A DNA stretch of 64,000 bases from Actinia tenebrosa. Its lineage: Eukaryota; Cnidaria; Anthozoa; Actiniaria; Actiniidae. Location: contig NW_022261549.1 in assembly GCF_009602425.1 (NCBI RefSeq), positions 285,724 to 349,723 on the forward strand, written 5' to 3'. This document shows, in pieces, positions 32,195-43,233 of the stretch. Each line of letters begins with the position of its first letter. The stretch's first letter is position 1. The position numbers were made by a program, and so were the translations under genes. The notes beneath the pieces are model-generated. The model did not search any database and was not told the DNA's origin. It was given only the letters and a program-made list of their open reading frames with translations.

Positions 32195-32597
32195 CCATCC
32201 TCAGATGTAACATGATGGGATAAATGGCTTTAAGGATGAGCAGCAGTGTAAATGCTTTGTTGATTCAGCAATGTTTGATGACTAAAGTGGCATTGTTGCT
32301 TTGCGTAACTGCAGTTTACAATGCAAGTGTCCTCTTAAAAGAGAAGTGCCCAACGCTAAAGCAAAAACGTTTCTGTATAAATTAGTATTTGTTTAGCTTG
32401 ATAAACAAAACTTGTAATAGTTTAGTTCCTGATTATTGTTAGTTCAAGAGAAACAGAAATCCACTGAAAAAATATTCAGTACTATTTACTATTTGATCAA
32501 AATGAAACTAAAAAAGGGAAGCCGAAGAAAGGAAAGATCGAAGAAACGTTTACTCATATGTTACTCATATAATTATCAAATTACAGTAGAGTGACCA

Positions 32598-33135
32598 CAG
32601 TAAATCCGTGAAACACTATAAGTACTAAATAGTACAAAATAGTGCTAGTTAAACAATAGAAAACAATGGAATTTGCATGAAATTGTGCTATTTAGTATTA
32701 CTAAAGTTTCACGGATATATTGTTTGCACTCTATCAGTTCGTTTAGAGTGCAAACCATATGCTCCTATTTCGAAAATCGTTGTCGCACCAAGAGCCTCAA
32801 GTAACAAGCCAAGGTTCCAGAGAACGTCGGTACTTTTAATTATAATTGATTTATTCATGGTTCATGCAAGTGGATATAGCTCTCCATCTGAAGCAGCCTT
32901 GCTTGGAGCAATTCGTGAAGTCAATAAATGAAAATTCACCATAAATAAACTAATTACAGCAAAAAGTACCGGCGTTCTCTGCGGTCTTGGCTTGTTGCTT
33001 GAGGCTTTTGGTGCGACAACGATTTCTGAAATAGGTGTATATCCATGATAGCACGAAAACGATAGTAACACTAAACTCATCTGTTTTTATTGGTGCTATT
33101 TTGTACTATAATTAGTATATTTTACGGATACATGG
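32598..33135. mobile_element. Palindromic non-autonomous DNA element
   Basis: The outer ends are inverted (ATCCGTGAAACACTATAAGT at the left; ACTATAATTAGTATATTTTACGGAT at the right). Inside are long inverted arms at about 32757-32930 and 32870-33050 sharing ATCGTTGTCGCACCAA.AGCC and CAAG.AACAAGCCAAG. No transposase. Confidence 0.7.
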
Positions 33136-33810
33136 TGGTATATGGTTGCTATATATACAGTGTATATACGAAGTTCTCTTACGTGGATCTTTGCTAAATT
33201 TTACTAAATTTTAGAACAATCCTTTTTTTTATTTTTTGTATTTTTATTTCTTTTTTTTCGTTCCGCATTTTACCTATCTATTGGACCGTAGAAATATAAG
33301 ATTATATAAAGACTTTTAAATCTTACAGTCTATCTGAGAGGGAAACCGAATGATAAGCTTAGACTAGAACTGGACACAAGACAAGCAAAGTAGCATTCAA
33401 GCAGTTGATACTTACAGACTATAGACGCGGTAAAAATTGTATTTTGTATCATGTTATTTATTACATGTATCTTGAAAAGTACTGAAAAAGGCCGCGACGC
33501 AGTGAGCTGTACAAGCTAAATACCTTGCAAGGTTCACGTCGGATGGCAAAAGGACGCATATACTGACATTGATACCGCAGGGAGATCTTCAAATAAATAA
33601 AATGATTTCCATTTTTCTCTTTTTCTAAAATTTGCTGATTTGATTGTCAAGCAAGGAAGTTTAACTATTTTCAAGAAAACCCGTGTTTGTAATGAAACTG
33701 TAGCGGAGAAAATCCCCTTTGAACCTCCCTTTGCTATCTACAGAGTCTCTATAAGCTGATGGACATCCGGTAAGATCACAACATACAAATTTTTGAATGC
33801 CTGTGAATAG

Positions 33811-33816
33811 TTTATT
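33811..33816 (-). terminator. Poly(A) signal of gene B
   Basis: AATAAA in a CTAATAAA context on the minus strand, 110 bases past the stop; the mirrored gene C has the same context at 39371-39377. Confidence 0.6.
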
Positions 33817-33925
33817 AGCATTTACTGCACATGTTTACAAGATTCAATAGATTAGAAAAAAGTGGTTTNAAGTTAAGTTAAGACTTCCGGTCCTGGTTGA
33901 CGTTGGGCTGTATTGAGCAAGACTT

Positions 33926-36093
33926 CTATTCCCGTACGCATTGCCTGATTGGTATTTTTTGGCCAGTGATAGGGATGGTAATGCTGGTGGTAACTTTACA
34001 CGCCAGACCGTCTTGACATCCGCACTTGTGCCGATTCTAAAAGGAAAACGTCAAACCGGTTAGTTGAGTCAGTGATTAACGACTTGCCAAATATTTGTGA
34101 ACCTGGTTGGCTTCGCTGTAGTTTTGTCCAGTACGCGCGATTTTTCAACTTTTCAACTTTCAAGTGCGAACGAGAAAACAAAATAAAAATAGCGAAATGG
34201 AGTCTCTCTGTATATCCCTGTGCGCTTTCTAGGTGTCGTCCATCCGTCCCTCCGTCCGTCTGTTCGTAAACCAGTACTGACCGTCAAATAGCATGTCATT
34301 CCTTCTGGGATTTTCTTGGCACAGAATCTTCCAAACAAGCAGCACCTGTTATCTCCACAGTCGTTGTCTGTTGTACATCTCTGGTTATGAAAAATATATA
34401 AAGTTAGTCAGATAAATAATGAATATAATAAAATACAGCATATTCAGTTCACCTCTTTTCATCGTTTGGTAGAAATTTCATGCCCAGAGGAGGATAGTTT
34501 TGCTGAGATTCCCTATTTTACTTCCTCTTATTTTTTCATTCTTTTCCTTCATGTTTCAGCGGCTCCTACCCCTTTTAAGCCCCGTTTACACTAGCGATTT
34601 TTGCGGCGATTTTTGTTGCGATTTTTTCCATAATGAATAATGGTAAAGAATTTACTTGTAAAGTTTTTTTCAGGATACCAAGATTTTCCTAGACGAATGT
34701 CTCTTTTGAAGGATGAGACAAAAGATTTCATATTTTCGAAAATTGCCACAAAAATCGCAGCAAAATCGCCGCAAAAATCGCCAGTGTAAACGGGGCTTTA
34801 GCGCATCAGATTTAACTGAATCAAAACTGCGGTCATCAAACTACGAAAAAATACAGGTACAATGTAGCAGTACAGATAGCGTTTTTTTTTAAACAACACA
34901 TGTATTAGAACTGTTTCCGTATGAAGGTAAGAAACGCACGGAACTGAATGACAGAACATGCACGCTACGAAATGCCGTAACTTTGAAATGGCTTCCCATT
35001 GTTTTTGTTTGTCTCACCCAATCACAAGGTACGGCTAAGGTACAGAAACAAATGTTCAGATATACGAAAACCGCTCGAGAATCAAAGCTATATTTGATAC
35101 ATTAATTTTATATGTCACATGTGAGATTAAAACACCTACATCGAGTAAGAATCTCTTCTCTCTGGATTCGGTCATTTCCTTCAGGTCTTCGTCTTCAATC
35201 TTTTCTACTTCAAGCTGACGACCAGCTTCCATACACTGACGCATCTGGACTCTCTGTCCTAGGATGTTGAATTCCTTGGTGACTCGGCATTCGAGGCCAT
35301 CTCTACATCCACATTGGGTAATTCCCTAACGATAATCAAAAGTTAGTCAAGATACATCGTCAGAAGAAGATATGTAAGATATAACACAATAATCGTTACT
35401 CGCTGGCATGCGCTCAGCGCTGTGTATAATTGAAGCCTTCGATTCTCGACTTTACCGCATACGTAAGTTGAGTTTGATGTGTTTTCTCTTCCTTGACACG
35501 AGAGATTTTTTTGGGGGATCTCTTTCTCCTCTCCCGACGATAACAACACAACATGTAAGTTGAAAATTGTTAAAGAGAACGCAGTTGAAGTGTGTGTAGA
35601 GCGAGCCTGAGGGAAAAACTCCTTGAGGAAAGGGATGGCAGCGCAAAATATACATAAACCAAGGAAGGGAAAATTGTAAGCTCCCATGAAGTAAGGTCCG
35701 AAAAAACTAGACACCTTAGGCAAGGTGCCCCACCCTTCAGGAAGGAGGAAACCCATCGCGTCCTACAAGTTCATAGCTCCCCAAAATATTACGCTAAGTA
35801 AGAAGGTTTTACTTACAGAAAGATGGCAGGGAGCATACTTGAAGCGGAGTTTTGGTGCACAATATTTATTAAACAGACAGCATCTATTGGGACCGCAATC
35901 GCTTTCAGAAGAGCAGCGCTGAAAAACGAAACAGCAGAATTAGATATGGAGATAAGAAGAGAAAATATGGCTCATATTCAGACATTTCCTAGATAGATAA
36001 TACCTTAATGAAAAACAAGCGTCTCTCTCTTATTCCTGTCTCGGCCGCAACAGCTACAACGAACAGACACAATGCAAGGAGTACAGTATTCAT
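33926..36093 (-). CDS. Gene B: secreted two-domain Dickkopf/prokineticin-like cysteine-rich protein
   Basis: Five phase-0 exons: 36004-36093, 35817-35918, 35140-35325, 34282-34380, 33926-34036; 195 residues. Signal peptide MNTVLLALCLFVVAVAA is followed by RERR. Domain 1 (exons 2+3) has SDCGPNRCC, CGCRDGLEC and RQC; an acidic linker follows, ending in SREKRFLLD. Domain 2 (exons 4+5) has NDCGDNRCC, KCGCQDGLAC and RQCVRE at the C-terminus. It is the mirror twin of gene C: exons 1 and 2 encode identical peptides, exon 3 differs by one residue, exons 4 and 5 by four and five. Intron 3 is about 680 bp longer than in C and carries a Harbinger-like MITE. TATA box at 36182-36189. Confidence 0.87.
34578..34797. 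mobile_element. PIF/Harbinger-like MITE in gene B intron 3
   Basis: 220 bp with ~45-bp terminal inverted repeats beginning AGCCCCGTTTACACT and rich in GCGATTTTTGC words, flanked by TTA on both sides. A three-base TWA target duplication is typical of PIF/Harbinger. The paralogous intron of gene C lacks it. Confidence 0.75.
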
Positions 36094-36181
36094 CTTGAAT
36101 GTCTTCGAGTCACCGGGCTATGCCTAGTACACAACGATTGAAATCTTCAAATCTGTGTGACCTTAGGATAACCTTCAGAAG

Positions 36182-36189
36182 TATTTATA
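36182..36189 (-). promoter_or_regulatory. TATA box of gene B
   Basis: Reads GTGTGGTATAAATACT on the minus strand, about 90 bases before the ATG. Confidence 0.7.
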
Positions 36190-37479
36190 CCACACAATGT
36201 AAATATCGAAATCAAGTTAGTTTAGATTGCTGTACAGCAGAATAAATAGTATTCCACTTCGGAGAACGTTCAAGAGTTCTTATTTTGTTGGAGGTGAAAG
36301 GTTTACTGATACTTATGACTCGATGGCTTGAAGAGCGTAAGTAGGATTCAGTGATTTACAACTGAACGACATGTGAAATCTTCTGCGCTCAACTCTTTCA
36401 ATTCAGAAACGACGCGAGAAAAATATCCATAGAGATTTAGATATTAAGATACATGTGTCTTGCTACTATGTCCTCTTATATAGACAAGTACCCAACGCTG
36501 CAGCAAAAACGTTTCTGTATGAACATGTCATTTGTTTAGCTTGTTAAACAAAACTTGTAAGAGTTTACTTCGTGAACATCGTTAGTTCAAGAGGAACAGA
36601 AATCCACTGAAAAATGTTCAGTACTATTTATTATTTGATAAAGGAGGAAAGGAAGGAAAGAGTTAACAGAATAACAAAATGCTACTATCATAATTATCAA
36701 ATTACAAAATCAGTTTGTTAAAATAGAAATTTAAAGGAAAAAACATTCATATATATGCGAAGGGGGCGTGGACTTTTTCAAATTATGCTTCATATTAGGA
36801 CAATTCTTTTTTTTTTCTTTTTTCGTTTGGAATTAAGGTAAATTGTATCAAAGACTTTTACGATGTGCATGAACAGTCCATCTGAGATGGGAAACTATAA
36901 GCCCGTCAACACTGAAGAACTACACATAAGAAAAGCAAAGTAGCATTCAAACAGTTGATATTTGCCGTGGTAAAATTGTAATTTTTAACTTTCTATATAT
37001 TGTAAGGTGTGTGGCGCGTTTACCATAACAAAGTTGAAAAAATTGAACAAAAAGACAAGCAAATAGTTTGAAAAAGCCGTTTCATCCGCTCGCTCAGTGC
37101 GCGTGACGGATATCGTAAGCACAAGCAGGTCTAGCCTCTAATCGTCAATGATTCTAAGCCAATCAGCGCGAGAGAAATTTCCAAGTTATGGTAAAGAAGC
37201 TGATGGACATCCGATAAGACTCTACTAAACTATACTGAACATTTCTACATTGGTATTGTTCATGCGTCATTTCTTAATTGACAGAGTTGAGCGCAGAAGA
37301 TTTTAGGTGTGTGAAAATTACTAACTCCTACGCACGCTCTTCAAGCCATCGAGTGGTAAAGTATCACTAAACCTTTTACCTCCAACAAAGTAAGAACCCT
37401 CTTTCTCCAAAGTGGAATAATATTTATCCTGCTGTACAGCAAACTAAACTAACTTGATTTCGATATTTACATGGTGTGG

Positions 37480-37486
37480 TATAAAA
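37480..37486 (+). promoter_or_regulatory. TATA box of gene C
   Basis: Reads GTGTGGTATAAAATCT, 82-88 bases before the ATG; mirror image of the gene B box. Confidence 0.7.
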
Positions 37487-37567
37487 TCTCCTGAAAATTA
37501 TCCTAAGGTCACACAGATTTGAAGATTTCAATCGTTGTGTACTACCCCAGTGACTCGGACATTCAAA

Positions 37568-39260
37568 ATGAATACTGTACTCCTTGCATTGTGTCTGTTC
37601 GTTGTAGCTGTTGCGGCCGAGACAGGAATACGAGAGAGACGCTTGTTTTTCATTAAGGTATTATCTATCTAGGAAATGTCTGAATAAGAGCCATATTTTC
37701 TCTTCGTGTCTCCATATCTAATTCTACTGTTTCGTTTTTCAGCGTTGTTCTTCTGAAAGCGATTGCGGTCCCAACAGATGCTGTCTGTTTAATAAATATT
37801 GTGCACCAAAACTCCGCTTCAAGTATGCTCCCTGCCATCTTTCTGTAAGTAAAACCTGCTTATTTAGCGTAATATTATATGGAAGATCACCTTTGTGGGA
37901 TGCGATGGTTTTCCTTAGTCTTCCGAAAAGGGTGGGGCACCTCGTTTTTTCGGACCTTACTTGGGAGCTCAAAAGTTTCCCTTTCGTGGTTTATGTATAT
38001 TTATATATTTTGCAGCCATCCCTTTCCTCAAGGAGCTCCTGAGGCTCGCTCTACACACACTATAAATGCGTTCACTATGACAACGATCAACACATGTTTC
38101 GTTGTTACGGAGAGGAGAAAAAGATCCCGAAAAAAAAAAACTCTCGTGGCAAGGGAGACTGTTATCAAACAAACTCAACTTACATATGCGGTTAAGCCGA
38201 GAATCGAAGGCGCTTGAATTACACAGCGGTGAGAGACAGCGGTGTGTCATAACAGCACATGCCAGCCAAGTCACCCTAGCTTGGCTTGCGCTTATGGTTG
38301 CGTTTTTATACTTCCACTTTCTGATGATATATTTTAACTAATTTTGATTATCGTTAGGGAATTACCCAATGTGGATGTAGAGATGGCCTCGAATGCCGAG
38401 TCACCAAGGAGTTCAACATCCTAGGACAGAGAGTCCAGATGCGTCAGTGTATGGAAGCTGGTCGTCAGCTTGAAGTAGAAAAAATTGAAGACGAAGAACT
38501 GAAGGAAATGACCGAATCCAGAGAGAAGAGATTCTTACTCGATGTAGGTGTTATTCTGAATATGCTGTATCTTATCATATCCATAATTTATAGAACTAAC
38601 TTTCATTTTTTCATAACCAGAGATGCACAAAAGAAACCGACTGTGGAGATAACAGGTGTTGCTTGTTTGGAAGAATCTGTGCCAAGAAGATCCCAGAAGG
38701 AATGACATGCTATTTGACGGTCAGTACTGGTTTGCAAACAGATAGATAGACGGAATTGGTGGACGGACAGATAGACAGGCCGACGATTAGTCATTCAGAC
38801 AGACCGACGGATAAACAGAAAAACAGACGGACAGGACGAGATGGATATATAGAAAAACAGACAGACGTATGAAGAAGAGAGATGAAAACGGACAGATAGA
38901 CAAACGCAAAGACCAATGGACGCCTGGAAGGCGAACAGGGATATACAGAGAGACTTCATTTCGCTTTATCTTTTTCTCGTATTGGTTTGCGCTAAAAAGG
39001 CTGACAAGTTAAAAAATCGCGTGTATCATGTATACTGTATAATACATGTACTTGACACAGCTACTAACAGTGAAGCCAACCAGGTTCACAAATAGTTGGC
39101 AAGTAGTTAATCACTGACTTAACTAACCGATTCGCTCTTTTCCCTTCAGAATCGTCACAAGTGCGGATGTCAAGACGGTCTGGTGTGTAAAGTCACCGCC
39201 ACCATCACCATCCCTATCATTGGCTCAAAAATACCCATCAGGCAGTGCGTGCGAGAATAG
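37568..39260 (+). CDS. Gene C: secreted two-domain Dickkopf/prokineticin-like cysteine-rich protein
   Basis: Five phase-0 exons: 37568-37657, 37743-37844, 38358-38543, 38621-38719, 39150-39260; 195 residues. Same layout as gene B: signal peptide, RERR, 10-cysteine domain 1 (SDCGPNRCC, CGCRDGLEC), linker ending SREKRFLLD, 10-cysteine domain 2 (TDCGDNRCC, CGCQDGLVC, RQCVRE). It is the only plus-strand member. The near-identity with B over exons 1-3 and introns points to a recent inverted duplication or ongoing gene conversion. Intron 4 carries an expanded GACAGA/GACGGA-type repeat. Poly(A) candidates: AATAAA near 39372 and 39434. Confidence 0.87.
38735..38925 (+). repeat. Degenerate GACAGATAGACGGA-type repeat in gene C intron 4
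   Basis: Roughly 190 bp made of imperfect GACAGA, GACGGA and AACAGA units. Gene B has only a short equivalent at about 34240-34263 (GTCCATCCGTCCCTCCGTCC). Confidence 0.7.
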
Positions 39261-40950
39261 AAGTCTTGGTCAATACAGCCCAACGTCAACCAGGACCGGA
39301 AGTCTTAGCTAAATTAAAATGACCACTTTTCTAGTTGAACCTTGTAAACATGTGCAGTACTAGTAAATGCTAATAAATTATACACAGGCATTCAAAACTA
39401 AAGTATTTTTAGTTATTGTTGACCTATCAAGCGAATAAAGCATGTCCGTGAAAACGTTAACTAACAAAATTGTACAAATAATTATAAGTGCAAACTTTTG
39501 TACGTCTACGGTTTACTGCCGTGACCTTACTAATTTGCGCCAACTTGTGCAATTTCTTACAAAGTCTTTTCACTATATATGGTTTGCACTCTGTAGATAT
39601 AACTTTTTACTACTGATGGAATTTTTTAAAGCTGACCTAAAAATCCTAACACTAATCTTCTGCGCTGATTTATGAATGAAACTAGAAACTATTACAAAAT
39701 TGAGATTCATAGACTTTGGTATTGATGTCTTAAAGAATTACTACTGATGCCCCTTTCTCTTAAACAAGTTTTTTAAAGACCTACCTTTTTCAATTTGACT
39801 TTAAACTGTAATTTAATTTTCCTTAGGAAAAGCAACGAGTGATTGCGCAGTTTCGAATGATGATTTACGCATCGTAAAAATTGGGATTTAGGGATTGATT
39901 TATTGCGATGGGTGGAAAACTAAATAATACCAACAACCAACTCCAATCTCACCTGCTGGCGAGTTTGCGTATCAAATTCATGCGCGGCCACAGAGGTAAA
40001 ATTTGACGCATTATAACAAACACCTCTCAGAGTCAGCTCCTTGATATCATATCTATTTTCTAGATGACTTAGGTGAACTTCAACATCACACGAGACTTTG
40101 AGAAGTGGTCAAGATTTCAAGAGGATGAATCTAGTTCGCATTAGAATCAATAAAACAAATGCCTGTACAAACAGTCTTCTAGACTAACTCTCCAGGCACT
40201 TTAGGAAGGATTACTCAGGATGAAGGTACGAGTGGATGGGGCTAGCGAAACAAGTTGGGCTCTCACTAAAGAAAAGTAGGTGAAATAATATCTTACTAAA
40301 CTAAAAGCAGATAAATAAATCAGAAAAATCATTTCAAACTAGTAGTTATAGGAGTTTTAAAACCGAAAGTTATTATTCGGTAACAAAGTCTGCATAAGAT
40401 GAATACAGACATTTTTCCTACTGTGAACTGCATGAACATTTACTTAGTCTCGCCCAGCATGTGCGCCATAAGCACATGTGTTCAATTAGTGGGGATTTGC
40501 CGCATATCAGCGCGCATCAGTGTACACCACCTAAATAATGTGCAAAGTACCTGAATCAAAAAGGGCCAAAAAATAACAATTAGCGTATGGCACAAAATCA
40601 TAACGATCCTGTAGCACCAGATTCATAAGCGCACAGGTCATTCTAATTGATGACGAGCTGACCGAAACGATCGCTAGTTCTAATAGCCGCCATGTTGATT
40701 GAATTTATGGAAAGGATTTTTATTAGATTCTTTTGTTATTTCGATAAGAATGACCGCGTCTTTCGTTATTTCATTCTCTAGGAAATGTTTGCAAGTCATT
40801 TTAGTTTGAAGCTAAGATAGATTTGACTAAAAACGTTTGGTTTTAGATCAATTTTAATGTCTTACATCTAAGTCTATAAGGTTTAACAGTAATGACGATC
40901 AGTAATGATCCCTTGTTACAATGGAGAGACCATAGTTAGATGGGAGGGCA
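39261..40950. other. Spacer between genes C and D (convergent 3' ends)
   Basis: No gene seen. The first 130 bases mirror the gene B 3' flank. A family Z palindromic MITE lies at about 39435-39590 (TCCGTGAAAACGTTAACTAA ... CAATTTCTTACAAAGTCTTTTCAC). The rest is AT-rich. Confidence 0.6.
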
Positions 40951-43148
40951 CTAGGCACTGGGGGGTACGCATTGCCTGATGGGTATTCTCGTTCCACTGA
41001 TTGGCAGGACGATGGTAGTGGTAACGCGACACTCCAAACCATCAGCGCAGCCGCACTTGTGTTTGTGCTGAAAAAGAAAAAAAAGGCTGAAAACTAAGCT
41101 CCGAAGCGAGTGCAAAGTACTTTATAAAGGCGTTGCACCATCACGTGATGGCAGCCATGACAGGAGGCACAACAATAGAGTCGTTCTCCCCTGGGAAACT
41201 GAATTTTTTCTCATGTAAATCAGATTAGACCAGATTCAATTGTTCCTTAAGAAGACTTCAATGCATAGAGGGCTTGTCTGAAGACCAGATCGGAGATAAA
41301 TACGAATAGGAAAAAATAATCGATAGAAATCAATCCTGATGAATACACCATTTACTTGCTTACCTGCAAATAACACGTCATGTCCTGAGGGATCTTCTTG
41401 GCGCATATTTTATCGAACAAGCAGCATCTTCCATCACCACAGTCTGACTCGGAAGCACAAGTCTAGAAAGAAAATACTCTACTTTTGAGTTCTCTGTTAC
41501 TCTCGGGATTAGCCTCGTGTATGCAACTTGTGTTATGGACAGTGAAGGTACATGAAATTTCGAAGTTTTTGTATTGCTGGAAATAATATCTAAATCCTGG
41601 TTCGTACTCACGATGCAAACATTAGCATAAGCACAAGCCACCGCAAGAAAAGCAAAATCGTCCGTTGCGTTTGCGCTTGCATTGTTTTTTTTGTTTTTTG
41701 TTTTTCAATAGTAAGAACACGGAGTAGCGTCTGCTTGCGCCGCCAACGCTGAGTAAATGAGTCCTATTTTTTTGTATCAAAAAATGCTTCAAAATTTTCT
41801 TTCTATTTTTAACCCCAAGATTCCCGCCCTCGCTAGCTATTTTAGAGGTGTGCTTGCGCATCTCACCGAAAAAAGGGTTCGTTTAAGTCTATTGTCGCTC
41901 TTTCATCGGGCATGTGTTCATCAGAAAACTAAGAAATTCCAAGCAAATTTCGCTTCAACAATTTCAGAATTTCGTTGTCTTACTTTACTAAACCCTACTC
42001 ACATCAATAAGGAACCTCCTCTTCCTGGTCTGGGACAATTCCTTGAGTTCTTCATTTTCAATTTTTTCCACTACGCTTTGCTCTCCGATGGTCATACACT
42101 GACGAAGCTGAACTTTCTGTCCCAGCACTTCAAACTCTTTGGTGACGCGACATTCAAGACCATCAGCACATCCACAGTTTGTTAAACTCTTTATAGATAC
42201 AAATAATATATTTTGCACTTACTCATCACTGAAATTCTCATTACGAAAACGGATTTGGAATAAACGCTTTTAGTTTGCCCGTAGTGCTTTTTCAATTTAA
42301 GACCACGTGTCATTCTCAGAATAAGATTATTGGTTTGAGTTGTATCCATATTCATGTATCTTCTCATGTGCAACCGTTAAACAAAGAAATGATACTCTTG
42401 GAAATGACACGTGGTCTGAAATGGGAAAACATTTGACACAACATATGAAAAACTAAAAAGGTTATATAGTGACGTCATAATACATAATTCTCATCATTAG
42501 CAATGTAGGATTTGGTGCGCTTTACTCGGAAGGCAAGGTGGTCTCTAATTGTATACTACATAGTCTGAGGAATTCTCCACTAAGTAGGGTTCTAAGAAAA
42601 ATTAGAAATTTTAGTTGCAAGAGAATGGGCCCTCCTGTATTAGCGATTGACACAAATTGAATGTTCGGTCAACAGTGGCCATGCAGACAGGGGCTAGAAC
42701 AAAAGAAGTGATAATTTTACTATATGGTGGGGCGTAGGATATCTAATACAGATCTGGACCCCTCTAGATCTGTTAGGTAAGCTAATGAGCATGAAAAACG
42801 TTACGAGGGACAGATGACCCCGCTAGCAGAGAAACAATAGCAAATAGAAGCTTACCGTAAGATGGCAGGTAGAGTACTTAGGAAGCTTGGGTGAGCAGAC
42901 TTTGTTGAACAGGCAGCACTTGTTAGCACCACAGTCAGACTCCGCGGAGCAACGCTGAGAGGAAATATTTCAATATTTAAAAAAAACTCATATTGTCTTA
43001 TTTCCTTACACATTGTTTCATAGAATTCTAAAACATGCCGAGACGCACTAGCAAAACTCCCATTACTTACATTGACCAAGAATCGACGCTCTCTGTCCTC
43101 AGCTACTACAGCTACAATCAAACAAAGTGCAACAAAGACAGCCTTCAT
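40951..43148 (-). CDS. Gene D: secreted two-domain Dickkopf/prokineticin-like cysteine-rich protein
   Basis: Five phase-0 exons: 43071-43148, 42856-42954, 42003-42188, 41364-41462, 40951-41067; 192 residues. Signal peptide MKAVFVALCLIVAVVA is followed by EDRERRFLVN. Domain 1: RCSAESDCGANKCC, CGCADGLECR, RQCM. Linker ends TRKRRFLID. Domain 2: TCASESDCGDGRCC, KCGCADGLECR, RQCVPPSA at the C-terminus. Domain 1 is closest to gene A; domain 2 has a longer tail than the others. Intron 4 contains a truncated MITE of family Y and intron 2 a MITE of family X. TATA box at 43225-43233. Function unknown beyond being a secreted, probably processed cysteine-rich protein. Confidence 0.85.
41129..41246. mobile_element. 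MITE family Y, truncated copy
   Basis: Nearly identical to the left three-quarters of the element at 46255-46413 (GCACCATCACGTGATGGCAG ... CAATTGTTCC) but lacks the right inverted repeat. Confidence 0.75.
42290..42440 (-). mobile_element. MITE family X, copy 2 (gene D intron 2)
   Basis: Inverted copy of 14235-14395: AAGACCACGTGTCATTCTCA at one end, AATGACACGTGGTCT at the other, with the shared middle AAACAAAGAAATGATAC. Confidence 0.75.
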
Positions 43149-43224
43149 CTTGTCAGTTTAGTAGTCTTCTATATCGCTCAGTTGGCTTCCAAAGAAGAAT
43201 GATAGCTTTCTGGTCTCGGCTCAA

Positions 43225-43233
43225 CTATTTATA
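43225..43233 (-). promoter_or_regulatory. TATA box of gene D
   Basis: Reads AATGGTATAAATAGTT on the minus strand, about 80 bases before the ATG. Confidence 0.7.

Larger units (their letters stand above)
32195..33925. other. Spacer between genes A and B
   Basis: No gene seen. Contains upstream flank sequence (about 32320-32490 and 33190-33450) that is duplicated upstream of gene B (about 36470-36970), split here by a palindromic element at about 32598-33135. An unresolved base is at 33869. Confidence 0.6.
36094..37567. promoter_or_regulatory. Shared divergent upstream region of genes B and C
   Basis: The genes face away from each other. About 320 bases next to each ATG are inverted copies (36094-36416 and 37263-37567); the central 846 bp are single-copy apart from flank sequence shared with gene A. 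TATA boxes sit at 36182-36189 (minus) and 37480-37486 (plus), each about 90 bases from its ATG. Confidence 0.65.

Noticed and set aside
32677-33080. Opposed open frames of about 70-85 residues with similar peptides on both strands
   Set aside because: The similarity comes from the inverted arms of a palindromic element, not from two genes.
35725-35922. Plus-strand frame ending in KRSFGAQYLLNRQHLLGPQS over gene B exon 2, and its mirror at 37739-37972
   Set aside because: Both are antisense shadows of exon 2 of genes B and C, duplicated by the inverted repeat.
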